From Porticoccaceae bacterium (lineage in GTDB: Bacteria > Pseudomonadota > Gammaproteobacteria > Pseudomonadales > Porticoccaceae), in assembly GCA_018069525.1 (NCBI GenBank), contig JAGPUQ010000005.1, positions 51,812-115,811 on the forward strand: DNA of 64,000 nt, given 5' to 3'. Position 1 is the stretch's first letter. Each line of letters begins with the position of its first letter. Below, one piece after another: positions 1 through 9,088 of the stretch. A model generated the notes under the pieces. The model saw nothing but the letters and a program-made list of their open reading frames with translations, did not search any database and was not told the origin of the DNA. The position numbers and the translations under genes were made by a program.

Positions 1-844
1 CGATATCACCGTCCTGCTTATACAGATGAATTACCGAGCCATCGTGAAGCGTGACTTCCTGCGTATAACCGGGTTCGTAGTCGGCAGTAATTTCCTGTTT
101 TACCGGCACGAAATCCATTTTCCCCGTCGCTTCGGCGTGCTCGCGCACAAAATCGTAGGCCTTGGTAGATTTAGCTGAGTCGTTGAAGGTAACGCAGGGC
201 GAAATAACGTCGAGAAAGGCGAAACCTTTGTGGGCCAGGGCACCTTTGATCAAGGGCACTAGCTGAGCTTTATCACCAGAAAAACTACGGCCCACGTAAG
301 TCGCCCCCAACTGCAATGCTAGTGTGCACAGGTCTATGGGGGCATAGGGGTTCGGAGCGCCCTTTTTACTGGCGGAACCTATGTCGGCGGTAGCAGAATC
401 CTGCCCCTTGGTTAGCCCGTAACAACCGTTGTTCTCAACAACATAGAGCATATTCAAATTACGCCGAGTGACGTGGGCAAACTGACCCAGGCCAATGGAA
501 GCGCTATCGCCATCGCCGGAAACACCGACATAAATCATTTCTCGGTTAGCCAAATTAGCGCCGGTAGCGACGGAGGGCATACGCCCGTGCACGGAATTAA
601 AGCCGTGGGAATTACCGAGAAAATAGGTAGGCGTTTTGGATGAACAACCAATACCGGATATTTTCGCAACCCGATGTGGCTCAATCGACAACTCGAAACA
701 GGCATCAATAATTGCCGCACTAACCGAATCGTGACCACAACCGGCACACAGAGTAGATAACCCGCCCTCGTAATCCTTACGGGTATAACCCCGCTCATTG
801 GCCGGGGAATTGGGGTGACGAAACTCGGGACGAATATAACTCAT
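1..844 (-). CDS. korB: 2-oxoglutarate:acceptor oxidoreductase, beta (TPP) subunit, 3' end cut by window
   Basis: This is the thiamine-pyrophosphate subunit of a 2-oxoacid:ferredoxin oxidoreductase, which decarboxylates a 2-oxoacid (most likely 2-oxoglutarate) to the acyl-CoA. The frame is open from ATG at 844 to the window edge, giving 281 codons. Residues near the start read CAGCGHDS, and the TPP/Mg motif GDGDSASIG and the partner stretch VVENNGCYGLTKGQ are clear. A typical KorB is about 280-350 residues, so only a short C-terminus is missing. It follows korA by 35 bp on the same strand and is presumably co-transcribed with it. The choice of 2-oxoglutarate over another 2-oxoacid is inferred from the korC-korA-korB gene set. 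Confidence 0.9.
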   Translation of the reverse strand, partial: MSYIRPEFRHPNSPANERGYTRKDYEGGLSTLCAGCGHDSVSAAIIDACFELSIEPHRVAKISGIGCSSKTPTYFLGNSHGFNSVHGRMPSVATGANLANREMIYVGVSGDGDSASIGLGQFAHVTRRNLNMLYVVENNGCYGLTKGQDSATADIGSASKKGAPNPYAPIDLCTLALQLGATYVGRSFSGDKAQLVPLIKGALAHKGFAFLDVISPCVTFNDSAKSTKAYDFVREHAEATGKMDFVPVKQEITADYEPGYTQEVTLHDGSVIHLYKQDGDI

Positions 845-879
845 TGTTGATCCACTTTCCGGTTTAGGCTTTTCTTAAC

Positions 880-2766
880 TTACGCGTCTTTTGATTTACC
901 GTGCAAGGGCACCACAGAACCACCCTTCACACCAAGTCTGATCTGATCGCGAATAAAGCGGGCGGTAATCGGCATGCCGGCGAAATAATTCAATAACAGC
1001 AACTTGCGCGGATTGATTTCACATTCGCCAATCAATAATTTTCGTAACTGACCATCGCGGTTTTGTTCGATCACAAATACCCGTTCGTGCCGATCAATAA
1101 AATCGCTGACTTGCTGGTTAAAGGGAAATGCTCGAATGCGCAGGCCGTCAAAATGAAGGCCTTCATCCCGCAGCAGGTCGAGGGCTTCTAAAGTCGAATC
1201 CGTACTGGTGCCAAAAAAGATCACACCCTCACTCGTCGCTTGCTGTGCCTCAAATAATTCCGGCGCAGGCACACAGGTTTTTGCGGTTTCCCACTTCAGC
1301 AACAAACGCTCCATATTGCGCTCATAGACCTCACCATCTTCGGTATAAATCGCGTATTCATCCCGCGATGTACCCCGAGTAAAAAAGCTGCCTTTGGTGG
1401 CATGAGTGCCCGGCAAGGTGCGATAACAAATACCGTCGCCATCGACATCGACATAGCGGCCAAAACGCTCTTCAAGCTCTTCCAGCTCCTGCGCATTAAA
1501 TACCTTGCCGCGGTCATAACTGCGCTGGTCATCCCATTCCAGGGGATCACTCATATTGTCGTTCATCCCCAGATCGAGATCGGAGAGCACAATAATGGGG
1601 GTTTGCAGGCGATCTGCCAGATCGAAACTGTCGGCGGACATCTCGAAACATTCTTTCGGCGATGCCGGAAATAACAATACGTGCTTGGTATCGCCGTGGG
1701 ACGCATAGGCCGCCGCCAAGATGTCAGACTGCTGGGTGCGAGTGGGCATACCGGTAGAAGGCCCGGCTCGTTGAATATCAAACAACACCACCGGTACTTC
1801 GGCAAAATACGCCAGTCCCAGAAATTCGCTCATCAGCGATACTCCCGGTCCCGATGTGGCGGTGAAGGCACGCGCGCCGTTCCAGCACGCTCCGATGGCC
1901 ATACCAATGGCCGCCAGTTCATCTTCGGCCTGGGCAATCGCAAACTTTTTTTGTCCGGTGCCTGGGTCTATGCGCAGACGATTGGCGTATTTTTCAAACT
2001 CCTCGACCATCGAGGTCGAGGGCGTAATCGGATACCAACCCGCAACCGTGGCACCACCGTACACGGCACCCAAACCCAGAGCCGTATTACCTTCCATCAA
2101 AATACGATCGCCCACCGCGTCGCGGCGCTCCAGGCGAATACCGAGGGGGCATTGGTAATGTTCACGAGCGTATTGATAGCCTAGCTCGAGAGCATGAATA
2201 TTGGGCGCTACTAATTTTTCTTTACCCTTAAACTGCTCACCCACTAGATCGCAGAGCACACTGAATTCAATATCGAGCAACGCCGACAGGGCGCCGACAT
2301 AAATCACGTTTTTAAACAACTGGCGCTGGCGGGGATTAGTGTATTCCTGCAAACAGATGGCGGTGAATGGCACGCCAATAAATTGCACATCGTCGCGCAT
2401 TAAGCGCAAATCCAGAGGTTTAGTGTTGTCGTAAATAAAATAGCCGCCCGGCTCTAGCTCTTCTATATCGCGGGCCATACTCTGTGGATTAACACCAACC
2501 ACTATATCGACACCGCCACGGCGACCGAGATAACCGCGCTCGCTGATACGCACTTCATACCAGGTGGGTAAGCCCTGAATATTAGAAGGAAAAATATTTT
2601 TTGGGCTAACCGGAATACCCATGCGAAAAACTGATTTCGCAAACATATTATTAGCACTGGCCGAACCGGTGCCGTTCACATTTGCGAAGCGAATAACGAA
2701 ATCGTTAACCGCCTCAATGGGCTTCACTGCACGAGGGCGAGGCATAGTGCTGTTAGTACTACTCAT
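880..2766 (-). CDS. korA: 2-oxoglutarate:acceptor oxidoreductase, fused gamma-alpha subunit
   Basis: This is the large subunit of the same oxidoreductase (628 aa). The N-terminal third is the gamma domain (NVNGTGSASANNMF near residue 30, YLGRRGGVDIVVG near 80). The alpha/pyrimidine-binding domain follows (GWYPITPSTSM, TATSGPGVSLMSEFLG, QRAGPSTGMPTRTQQ), with a C-terminal domain III-like part. The gamma-alpha order is that of KorA/OorA-type enzymes. The frame could extend upstream to 2829, but the ATG at 2766 overlaps the korC stop as ATGA, which supports translational coupling and this start. Identity is strong from motifs; the substrate is inferred. Confidence 0.92.
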   Translation of the reverse strand: MSSTNSTMPRPRAVKPIEAVNDFVIRFANVNGTGSASANNMFAKSVFRMGIPVSPKNIFPSNIQGLPTWYEVRISERGYLGRRGGVDIVVGVNPQSMARDIEELEPGGYFIYDNTKPLDLRLMRDDVQFIGVPFTAICLQEYTNPRQRQLFKNVIYVGALSALLDIEFSVLCDLVGEQFKGKEKLVAPNIHALELGYQYAREHYQCPLGIRLERRDAVGDRILMEGNTALGLGAVYGGATVAGWYPITPSTSMVEEFEKYANRLRIDPGTGQKKFAIAQAEDELAAIGMAIGACWNGARAFTATSGPGVSLMSEFLGLAYFAEVPVVLFDIQRAGPSTGMPTRTQQSDILAAAYASHGDTKHVLLFPASPKECFEMSADSFDLADRLQTPIIVLSDLDLGMNDNMSDPLEWDDQRSYDRGKVFNAQELEELEERFGRYVDVDGDGICYRTLPGTHATKGSFFTRGTSRDEYAIYTEDGEVYERNMERLLLKWETAKTCVPAPELFEAQQATSEGVIFFGTSTDSTLEALDLLRDEGLHFDGLRIRAFPFNQQVSDFIDRHERVFVIEQNRDGQLRKLLIGECEINPRKLLLLNYFAGMPITARFIRDQIRLGVKGGSVVPLHGKSKDA

Positions 2767-4538
2767 AACACGGACGCCTGGGTGACCTGATAGAGAAATT
2801 TCTGCATATCCCACGCCGCTGTCGGGCAACGCTCAGCACACAAACCACAGTGCAAACACACGTCTTCGTCTTTAACCATGACCCGCCCAGTTTTGAGATT
2901 ATCGGACACGTAGATCGCCTGTTCCAGGTCGTCGGCAGGAACACGCAAACTCTGCCGCAGCGCGGGTTCATCATCGTTGTCTATAAAATTAATGCAATCG
3001 GTTGGACAGATGTCCATGCAGGCGTCGCACTCAATACACAGAGCTTCTGAAAACACCGTTTGCACGTCGCAATTAAGACAGCGTTCCGCTTCTTTAAAGG
3101 CGGTGGCGATATCGAAACCCAATTCAACTTCCAGCCGACGATCTTTAAGTGCGGATTTTTTATCGGCGTGGGGTACTTTGTAACGCAGATCCTCCTCTAT
3201 CGAGCTGTCGTAGCTCCACTCGTGGATACCCATTTTCTGGCTAACCAACGTGACGCCCGGCAAGGGTCGCTCGGCGACATTGTCGCCCTGGCAAAAAGAG
3301 TCGATTGAAATCGCAGCCTGATGACCGTGGGCGACGGCGGTAATAATATTTTCCGGTCCGAAGGCCGCGTCCCCACCGAAAAACACTTTGGGATTACTCG
3401 ACTGAAAGGTAATGCGATCCACTTCCGGCATTTCCCATTGATCAAAGGCAATATCAATGTCTCGCTCGATCCAGGGAAAAGCGTTTTCCTGACCAATGGC
3501 AATCAACACCTCGTCGCAGGCATAGAACGCGGGTTCTTCCCCGGTAGATACCAGAGAGCGTTTGCCCGCATCGTTGTATTCGGCGACAACCCGATCAAAG
3601 GTCATGCCCACCAACTTGTCGTTTTCCAGGACAAATTCGAGGGGCACGTGATTATCAATAATGGGAATATCTTCGGTTTGGGCGTCGTCTTTTTCCCAGG
3701 GCGAGGCCTTCATGTCAGCAAAGGGACTGCGCACGATGACCTTGACCTCTTCACCCCCTAAGCGACGGGCGGTGCGGCAACAATCCATCGCGGTATTACC
3801 GCCACCGAGCACAATCACCCGCTTGCCAATTTTTTTGGTGTGTTCAAAGGCCACACTACCCAGCCAGTCAATACCAATATGGATAGAAGCATCAGCCGCT
3901 TCGCGACCCGGAACATTCAAATCGCGACCCTTGGGGGCACCCGAACCGACAAACACCGCGTCGTAGCCTTGCCCAAGTAAATCTTTCAGACTCTCAACGT
4001 AGGTATCGAACTGACTCACCACCCCCATATTCAGAATGTAGTTAACCTCTTCGTCGAGCACGGTTTCCGGCAGACGGAAGGAGGGAATCTGGCTGCGCAT
4101 AAAACCGCCGCCCTTGATTTGCTCGTCGTAGAGGTCGAGCTGATAACCCAGCGGGGCTAAATCACGGGCTACGGTCAAGGCCGCTGGCCCGGCGCCCACT
4201 AAAGCGACACGCTTGCCGTTTTTTTGCGTCGGTATTTTGGGTAGACGATCGCTGATATCGGCTTTGTTATCGGCCGCGACGCGCTTGAGGCGACAAATGG
4301 CCACCGGTTCATCCTCGACCCGGCCACGGCGACAGGCGGGTTCGCAGGGACGATCGCAGGTGCGACCAAGTACGCCGGGAAACACATTGGATTCCCAGTT
4401 GACCATATAGGCGTCGGTATAGCGTTCGGCGGCAATTAAACGGATGTATTCCGGCACAGGAGTGTGCGCCGGGCAGGCGTGTTGGCAGTCCACTACCCGG
4501 TGAAAATATTCCGGGTTACTCGTATCTGTTGGCTTCAA
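2763..4538 (-). CDS. korC: FAD/NAD(P)H-dependent iron-sulfur oxidoreductase, KorC-like electron-transfer subunit
   Basis: This GltD-type flavoprotein (591 aa) links the Kor enzyme to pyridine nucleotide. In order it has an N-terminal cysteine-rich region (CQHACPAHTPVPEY; RTCDRPCEPACRRG), an FAD Rossmann motif (VALVGAGPAALTVARDLAP), an NAD(P)H motif (VIVLGGGNTAMDCCR), and two C-terminal [4Fe-4S] ferredoxin motifs (CIECDACMDICP, CLHCGLCAERCP). The start is unusual. Two TTG codons lie in frame, at 4544 and 4538. A GGAGG at 4546-4550 is 7 nt from the second but only 1 nt from the first, so 4538 is preferred. Composition and sizes resemble the three-subunit 2-oxoglutarate:NADP+ oxidoreductase described from Azoarcus evansii (from memory). 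Confidence 0.88.
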   Translation of the reverse strand: MKPTDTSNPEYFHRVVDCQHACPAHTPVPEYIRLIAAERYTDAYMVNWESNVFPGVLGRTCDRPCEPACRRGRVEDEPVAICRLKRVAADNKADISDRLPKIPTQKNGKRVALVGAGPAALTVARDLAPLGYQLDLYDEQIKGGGFMRSQIPSFRLPETVLDEEVNYILNMGVVSQFDTYVESLKDLLGQGYDAVFVGSGAPKGRDLNVPGREAADASIHIGIDWLGSVAFEHTKKIGKRVIVLGGGNTAMDCCRTARRLGGEEVKVIVRSPFADMKASPWEKDDAQTEDIPIIDNHVPLEFVLENDKLVGMTFDRVVAEYNDAGKRSLVSTGEEPAFYACDEVLIAIGQENAFPWIERDIDIAFDQWEMPEVDRITFQSSNPKVFFGGDAAFGPENIITAVAHGHQAAISIDSFCQGDNVAERPLPGVTLVSQKMGIHEWSYDSSIEEDLRYKVPHADKKSALKDRRLEVELGFDIATAFKEAERCLNCDVQTVFSEALCIECDACMDICPTDCINFIDNDDEPALRQSLRVPADDLEQAIYVSDNLKTGRVMVKDEDVCLHCGLCAERCPTAAWDMQKFLYQVTQASVL

Positions 4539-4544
4539 CCTCAA

Positions 4545-4906
4545 ACCTCCGGAGGTCGTGGTGAGTTAACGGTTTTGCGTACTACTTTGCGAACATTCTT
4601 GCGTCTATTCTCACAGGGATTTCCCACTGAAATTTCCCAAAAAGGTTTCTCACGAGGATTTTCCAAGCGTACCGCAACCTGAACAAAAATATCATTACAT
4701 ACAATCAGTTAACATTTTAAACCGCACAGCAGAAACGAGTACTCGCCGACCTCAGGAACAAGCGAATAAGACCTGAGATGAGAGTTGGTCAATATGTTTG
4801 CGCGAGTTGATGAATTAAACCTCAAAACACCACCTCTACGCAATTAGGGATTGGCTATATCTACTGTTAAAAATCGCATATGGTCAGTAGAAAAAGTTAT
4901 ATGGCG
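4545..4906. other. Intergenic region between prpE and korC
   Basis: This 362-bp stretch holds no convincing gene. The korC side carries the ribosome-binding sequence at 4546-4550 and, further out, two copies of ATTTCCC near 4620-4640. The prpE side has a 7-bp inverted repeat (TCTACTG/CAGTAGA, about 4859-4891) without a T-run in the direction of prpE. A korCAB promoter must lie here, but no clear -10/-35 pair or sigma-54 site was seen. Confidence 0.5.
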
Positions 4907-6805
4907 TTAATTCACCGGGTATCCCAGGGTAAGTAACGACGCCGTAATTTCATCCAAAATCACGGGATCATCAATGGTTGCAGGCATCTTCCAAACCTCG
5001 TTATCGGCGATCTTGCGCATAGTGGCGCGCAGTACTTTTCCGGAGCGAGTTTTAGGCAGGCGTTTCACCACCGTGCACAATTTAAAAGCCGCTACCGGAC
5101 CAATTTTTTCACGCACCGATTGAATGGCCTCGCGACAGATTTCATCCTCGGATCGACTAACCCCATCGTTCAACACCATTACGCCCAGTGGTAACTGGCC
5201 TTTCATCGCATCGGTAACACCGATCACCGCGCACTCGGCAACATCGGGATGAGCGGCCAACACTTCTTCCATGGCACCGGTAGATAAACGATGTCCGGCG
5301 ACATTGATGACGTCGTCGGTGCGGGCCATCACAAAAACATAACCATTTGTGTCGATATAACCGGCATCACCGGTTTCGTAATAACCGGGAAAGGTCTTAA
5401 AGTAAGAAGAGACAAAGCGCTCGTCGTTACCCCATAGCGTGGTAAAGGCTCCTGGCGGCAACGGCAGCTTCAGCGCCAGCGCCCCGATCTCTCCGGCGGG
5501 CAAGACCTTGCCCTCACCATCAAGCACCTCAAGAACAAAGCCCGGTACGGGTTTAGTGGGCGAACCCGGCACCACCGGCAGTAATTCAATGCCCCGACAA
5601 TTGGAGCACGCAGGCCAGCCCAATTCGGTTTGCCACCAGTGATCAATCACCGGCACTTTGAGCTTATCCTCAGCCCAGCTCAGTGTATCGGGGTCGCAGC
5701 GCTCGCCCGCTAGATATAGGGTCTCGAAGCTGGGCAGCTGATATTGTTTTAAATATTCGCCCTGCGGATCCTCTTTTTTAATGGCTCGAAAGGCCGTGGG
5801 CGCGGTAAACAGCGCTTTAACACCGTATTCCGCAATCACCCGCCAGTAAGCTCCTGGGTCGGGTGTGCCCACTGGCTTACCTTCATAGAGCAGGGAGGTG
5901 CTGCCATTAAATAACGGACCATAAACAATATAGGAATGCCCTACCACCCAGCCTACGTCAGACGCCGCCCAAAACACGTCGCCCGGATTAATGTCGTAGA
6001 CGTGTTTCATGCTCCAGTGCAGCGACACCACACAACCACCGGTATCGCGCACTACGCCTTTGGGTTCACCAGTGGTTCCTGACGTATAAAGTACATAAAG
6101 CGGATGACCCGCTTCAACCGGTGTGCAATCGGCGGGCGTCGCCGTCGCCTCCAGCTCGCTCCAGTCCAGATCGCGCCCGGCGACCATTTCGCCAGCCAAA
6201 GCATCGCGCTGTAAAATAATGCAGGTCTCGGGTTTGTGTGCCGACAGTTCAATAGCCTCGTCCAACAGGGGCTTATAGGGCACCAGACGTCCCGGCTCGA
6301 TACCGCAGGATGCCGCCAACACCATCTTGGCTTGTACATCGTCGATACGCACCGCCAGCTCGTTGGCCGCAAAACCACCAAACACCACCGAGTGAATCGC
6401 TCCAAGGCGGGCGCAGGCGAGCATGGCAATAGTCGCCTCGGGCACCATCGGCATATAGATAATCACCCGATCGCCTTTTTCGATACCCTGGGCTTTTAAG
6501 GCCCCGGCAAACCGAGCCACTCGGTCAAGCAACTCGCGATAGGTGAAGGTTTGTTTGGTGCCGGTGACCGGGCTGTCGTAAATCAGTGCGGCCTGTTCGG
6601 CCCGACCACCCGCCACATGTCGGTCGAGGGCGTTGTAACAGGCGTTGAGCACACCGTCGGGAAACCACTTAATAAATGGCGGCGCACTATTGTCGAGTAC
6701 GATTTTCGGCTCGGTGTACCAGTCGATTCCACTGGCCGCTTGCTGCCAAAAGCCTTCCGGGTCGTCACAGGCTCGCTGATATACCTCATCGTATTCACCC
6801 GACAT
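4907..6805 (-). CDS. prpE: Propionyl-CoA synthetase (AMP-forming acyl-CoA synthetase)
   Basis: This enzyme activates propionate (and probably acetate) to the acyl-CoA through an acyl-adenylate. The 632 aa is the usual PrpE/Acs length. Visible motifs are the phosphate-binding loop YTSGTTGEPKGVV near residue 235, the adenylate motif DHWWQTELGWP, the hinge and C-terminal region YETGDAGYIDTNGYVFVMAR, and the late PKTRSGKVLR. The lysine in PKTRSGK is the one needed for adenylation and is acetylated in the family. The N-terminus (IDWYTEP, WFPDGVLNACYNALDRHV) fits PrpE better than Acs. The gene stands alone upstream of korCAB on the same strand. Propionate is the likely substrate, from similarity only. 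Confidence 0.9.
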   Translation of the reverse strand: MSGEYDEVYQRACDDPEGFWQQAASGIDWYTEPKIVLDNSAPPFIKWFPDGVLNACYNALDRHVAGGRAEQAALIYDSPVTGTKQTFTYRELLDRVARFAGALKAQGIEKGDRVIIYMPMVPEATIAMLACARLGAIHSVVFGGFAANELAVRIDDVQAKMVLAASCGIEPGRLVPYKPLLDEAIELSAHKPETCIILQRDALAGEMVAGRDLDWSELEATATPADCTPVEAGHPLYVLYTSGTTGEPKGVVRDTGGCVVSLHWSMKHVYDINPGDVFWAASDVGWVVGHSYIVYGPLFNGSTSLLYEGKPVGTPDPGAYWRVIAEYGVKALFTAPTAFRAIKKEDPQGEYLKQYQLPSFETLYLAGERCDPDTLSWAEDKLKVPVIDHWWQTELGWPACSNCRGIELLPVVPGSPTKPVPGFVLEVLDGEGKVLPAGEIGALALKLPLPPGAFTTLWGNDERFVSSYFKTFPGYYETGDAGYIDTNGYVFVMARTDDVINVAGHRLSTGAMEEVLAAHPDVAECAVIGVTDAMKGQLPLGVMVLNDGVSRSEDEICREAIQSVREKIGPVAAFKLCTVVKRLPKTRSGKVLRATMRKIADNEVWKMPATIDDPVILDEITASLLTLGYPVN

Positions 6806-6916
6806 CGTTGCGCTCTCCCCAATTCAATTATTTTCAAACATGTATTTTTAAATAGGTGTTTTTACGGCTTTGCGTGCTAATAGCCTATCTTCGAGACACC
6901 AATTAACTTGCCAACA

Positions 6917-7741
6917 CTAATCTTCCAATACCATTCCCGCTCCACAAAACTTGCAGTGCATGGCGTCGACATCGTGGCCACTACGCTCGCAGGTCGAGCA
7001 GGTCCGCGAATGCCTCCCCCTGCCTAGTTGGCCCGCCAATTCGGCGGTAACAATACCGGTAGGTATTGCGATAATAGAATACCCCACCAACATCGCTACG
7101 GTGGAAATCATCTGCCCCAGAACCGTTTGCGGTGCAATATCGCCGTAGCCCACGGTGGTAATTGTCACAATTGTCCAATAAATACTTTTGGGAATACTGG
7201 TAAAGCCATTCTCCGGTCCTTCCACCACAAACATTAGGCTACCAAACACAAAACTTAATATCATTACAGTAAAGAAAAACACCAACATTTTGCGTCGCGC
7301 CAAATACAGCGAATGCAGTAAAATATTAGCTTCCGCCAAATAGCGTATGAGCTTGAAGACACGAAATACCCGCAGTACCCGCAGGATACGGATAATCAGC
7401 AGATATTTGGCTCCCGTAACCACCAGGGCCAGGTAGGAAGGAATCACTGAAATCAGATCAATTAAGCCATAAAAACTGAAAATATAGCGAAATGGGCGAT
7501 TTGTAATATAAATACGCACGAAATATTCGACCGTGAAGAGTAGCGTAAACATCCACTCCAAATACAAAAACCAGGTACCGAAATTCAGATGCAGTGCTTC
7601 TACGGAATCGAGTACCACCGCAGCCACACTAGCTAAAATGGCATAAATCAACACCACATCAAACAATTGTCCGGCGGGGGTATCCGTGCCGAAGATAATA
7701 AGCTCCAGGCGCTCGCGCAAGCTATCTAGTTTTTCTGACAT
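6917..7741 (-). CDS. Voltage-gated K+ channel of the Kv type with C-terminal zinc ribbon
   Basis: This inner-membrane channel (274 aa) has six transmembrane segments. The S4 helix is at residues 118-134 (arginines in RILRVLRVFRVFKLIR) and the selectivity filter TTVGYGD at 195-201, which marks K+ selectivity. After S6 comes a short cytoplasmic tail with two CxxC pairs (C248/C251 and C263/C266), a rubredoxin-like zinc ribbon. Tails of prokaryotic Kv channels vary, and a zinc ribbon here could be a regulatory module; that is inference. It is divergent from the APC permease, with 87 bp between the starts. Family identity is firm; gating and physiological role are unknown. Confidence 0.9.
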   Translation of the reverse strand: MSEKLDSLRERLELIIFGTDTPAGQLFDVVLIYAILASVAAVVLDSVEALHLNFGTWFLYLEWMFTLLFTVEYFVRIYITNRPFRYIFSFYGLIDLISVIPSYLALVVTGAKYLLIIRILRVLRVFRVFKLIRYLAEANILLHSLYLARRKMLVFFFTVMILSFVFGSLMFVVEGPENGFTSIPKSIYWTIVTITTVGYGDIAPQTVLGQMISTVAMLVGYSIIAIPTGIVTAELAGQLGRGRHSRTCSTCERSGHDVDAMHCKFCGAGMVLED

Positions 7742-7828
7742 CTTCCCTCACCGTTAAAAATTTGGCCTGTAAGGCCTGTTCGCAAACCAGCATTATAACC
7801 GCAGCCGAGCACCGCTATAATCCCCCTT

Positions 7829-9058
7829 ATGACTAGCTCTAAAAACAACGCAAACATGACTACCCCAACGCCACTAAAACGCGTGTTGGGTACCACCCGT
7901 ATCACGCTCTACGGGGTCGGTACTATTGTCGGTGCGGGTATTTATGTACTGCTTGGTGAAGTTGTCGCGGCCAGTGGTACGTTCTCGGCTCTATCATTCT
8001 TGCTGGCCGCGGTGATTGTCAGTTTTAGCGCTTACTCCTACGCTCATCTAACACGGAGATTTCCGGTAAGCGCCGGCGAGGCCGTCTATGTGCAGGAAGC
8101 CTTTGGCCTGCCCACCGTGTCGAGCGCGGTAGGCTGGGTGATTGTAGTTGCCGGTATAGTCTCTGCGGCCACCATCGCCAATGGTTTCACCGGCTATTTC
8201 AAGCTTTTCGCTGCCTGGCCCTCCCCCTTAATCATCGTGTTACTAGTAGCCTTGCTCACCAGCATCGCCGCCTGGGGTGTTAGTGTTTCAGTATCGGTCG
8301 CAGCGGTCTCCGCGATACTGGAGTTTGCGGGTTTAATTTTAGTCATCTACGCGGGTGGCGAAAAAATCCCGGCGCTGCTAGACAATGCATCGAACTATCT
8401 CATACCCGACACTAGTATCGCCTGGGCCGGTGTTGGCACCGGGGCTTTTATCGCTTTTTACGCCTTTATCGGCTTTGAAGATATGGTCAATATGGCCGAA
8501 GAGGTGAAGAACCCGGAGCGCACCCTGCCCCGTAGTATCCTGATTGCCCTGGCGGTTTCGACGATTCTGTACCTTCTGGTCGCCCTGACCGCACTGGCAG
8601 CCTTGCCCATTGATGAGCTGGCAGGATCGGAAGCGCCACTAGCCATGATTGTTGAACGCAATACCAATATACCAGTATGGACTATCGGCAGTATTGGTAT
8701 GATTGCGGTCGTCAATGGCGCCTTGCTACAAATTATTATGGCCTCGCGCATGCTCTACGGGATGGGCAAACGCGGGCTGGCACCAGCGCTGTTGTCGTCG
8801 GTAAACAAGCATACGCAAACGCCTCTGCTAGCGACCGTATTAATCGGTGGATTAGTATTAGGTTTTGCACTTGCGCTGCCGTTATCGACACTTGCACAAT
8901 TAACCAGCGGCTTAATCCTACTGGTATTTACCCTGGTGAACCTGGCGCTGTTTGTGTTAAATCTGCGAGACGGCATTCCCGGGCTCTGGCCGCGACTTAT
9001 TCCATTGATGGGCACTATTTTATGCGCCGGCTTTATTGCCCGGCACTTATTAAGTTAA
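7829..9058 (+). CDS. APC-superfamily amino acid permease
   Basis: This inner-membrane amino acid/polyamine/organocation transporter has 409 aa and about 12 predicted helices. The first helix carries the APC substrate-binding signature VGTIVGAGIYVLLG, and FYAFIGFEDMVNMAEEVKNP is the typical loop after TM6. ATG at 7829 or at codon 10 (MTTPTP) could be the start; neither has a clear ribosome-binding site. The substrate cannot be told from sequence. The quinone oxidoreductase follows 30 bp downstream on the same strand, so the two may share a transcript. Confidence 0.85.
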   Translation: MTSSKNNANMTTPTPLKRVLGTTRITLYGVGTIVGAGIYVLLGEVVAASGTFSALSFLLAAVIVSFSAYSYAHLTRRFPVSAGEAVYVQEAFGLPTVSSAVGWVIVVAGIVSAATIANGFTGYFKLFAAWPSPLIIVLLVALLTSIAAWGVSVSVSVAAVSAILEFAGLILVIYAGGEKIPALLDNASNYLIPDTSIAWAGVGTGAFIAFYAFIGFEDMVNMAEEVKNPERTLPRSILIALAVSTILYLLVALTALAALPIDELAGSEAPLAMIVERNTNIPVWTIGSIGMIAVVNGALLQIIMASRMLYGMGKRGLAPALLSSVNKHTQTPLLATVLIGGLVLGFALALPLSTLAQLTSGLILLVFTLVNLALFVLNLRDGIPGLWPRLIPLMGTILCAGFIARHLLS

Positions 9059-9088
9059 TAAAATCAACTCAGGGGAGATACCCTATTT

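Noticed and set aside
1681..2184. 167-codon open frame on the plus strand inside korA
   Set aside because: It is antisense to conserved korA motifs and has no domain.
4859..4891. TCTACTG/CAGTAGA hairpin as prpE terminator
   Set aside because: The loop is long and there is no U-run after the stem in the prpE direction.
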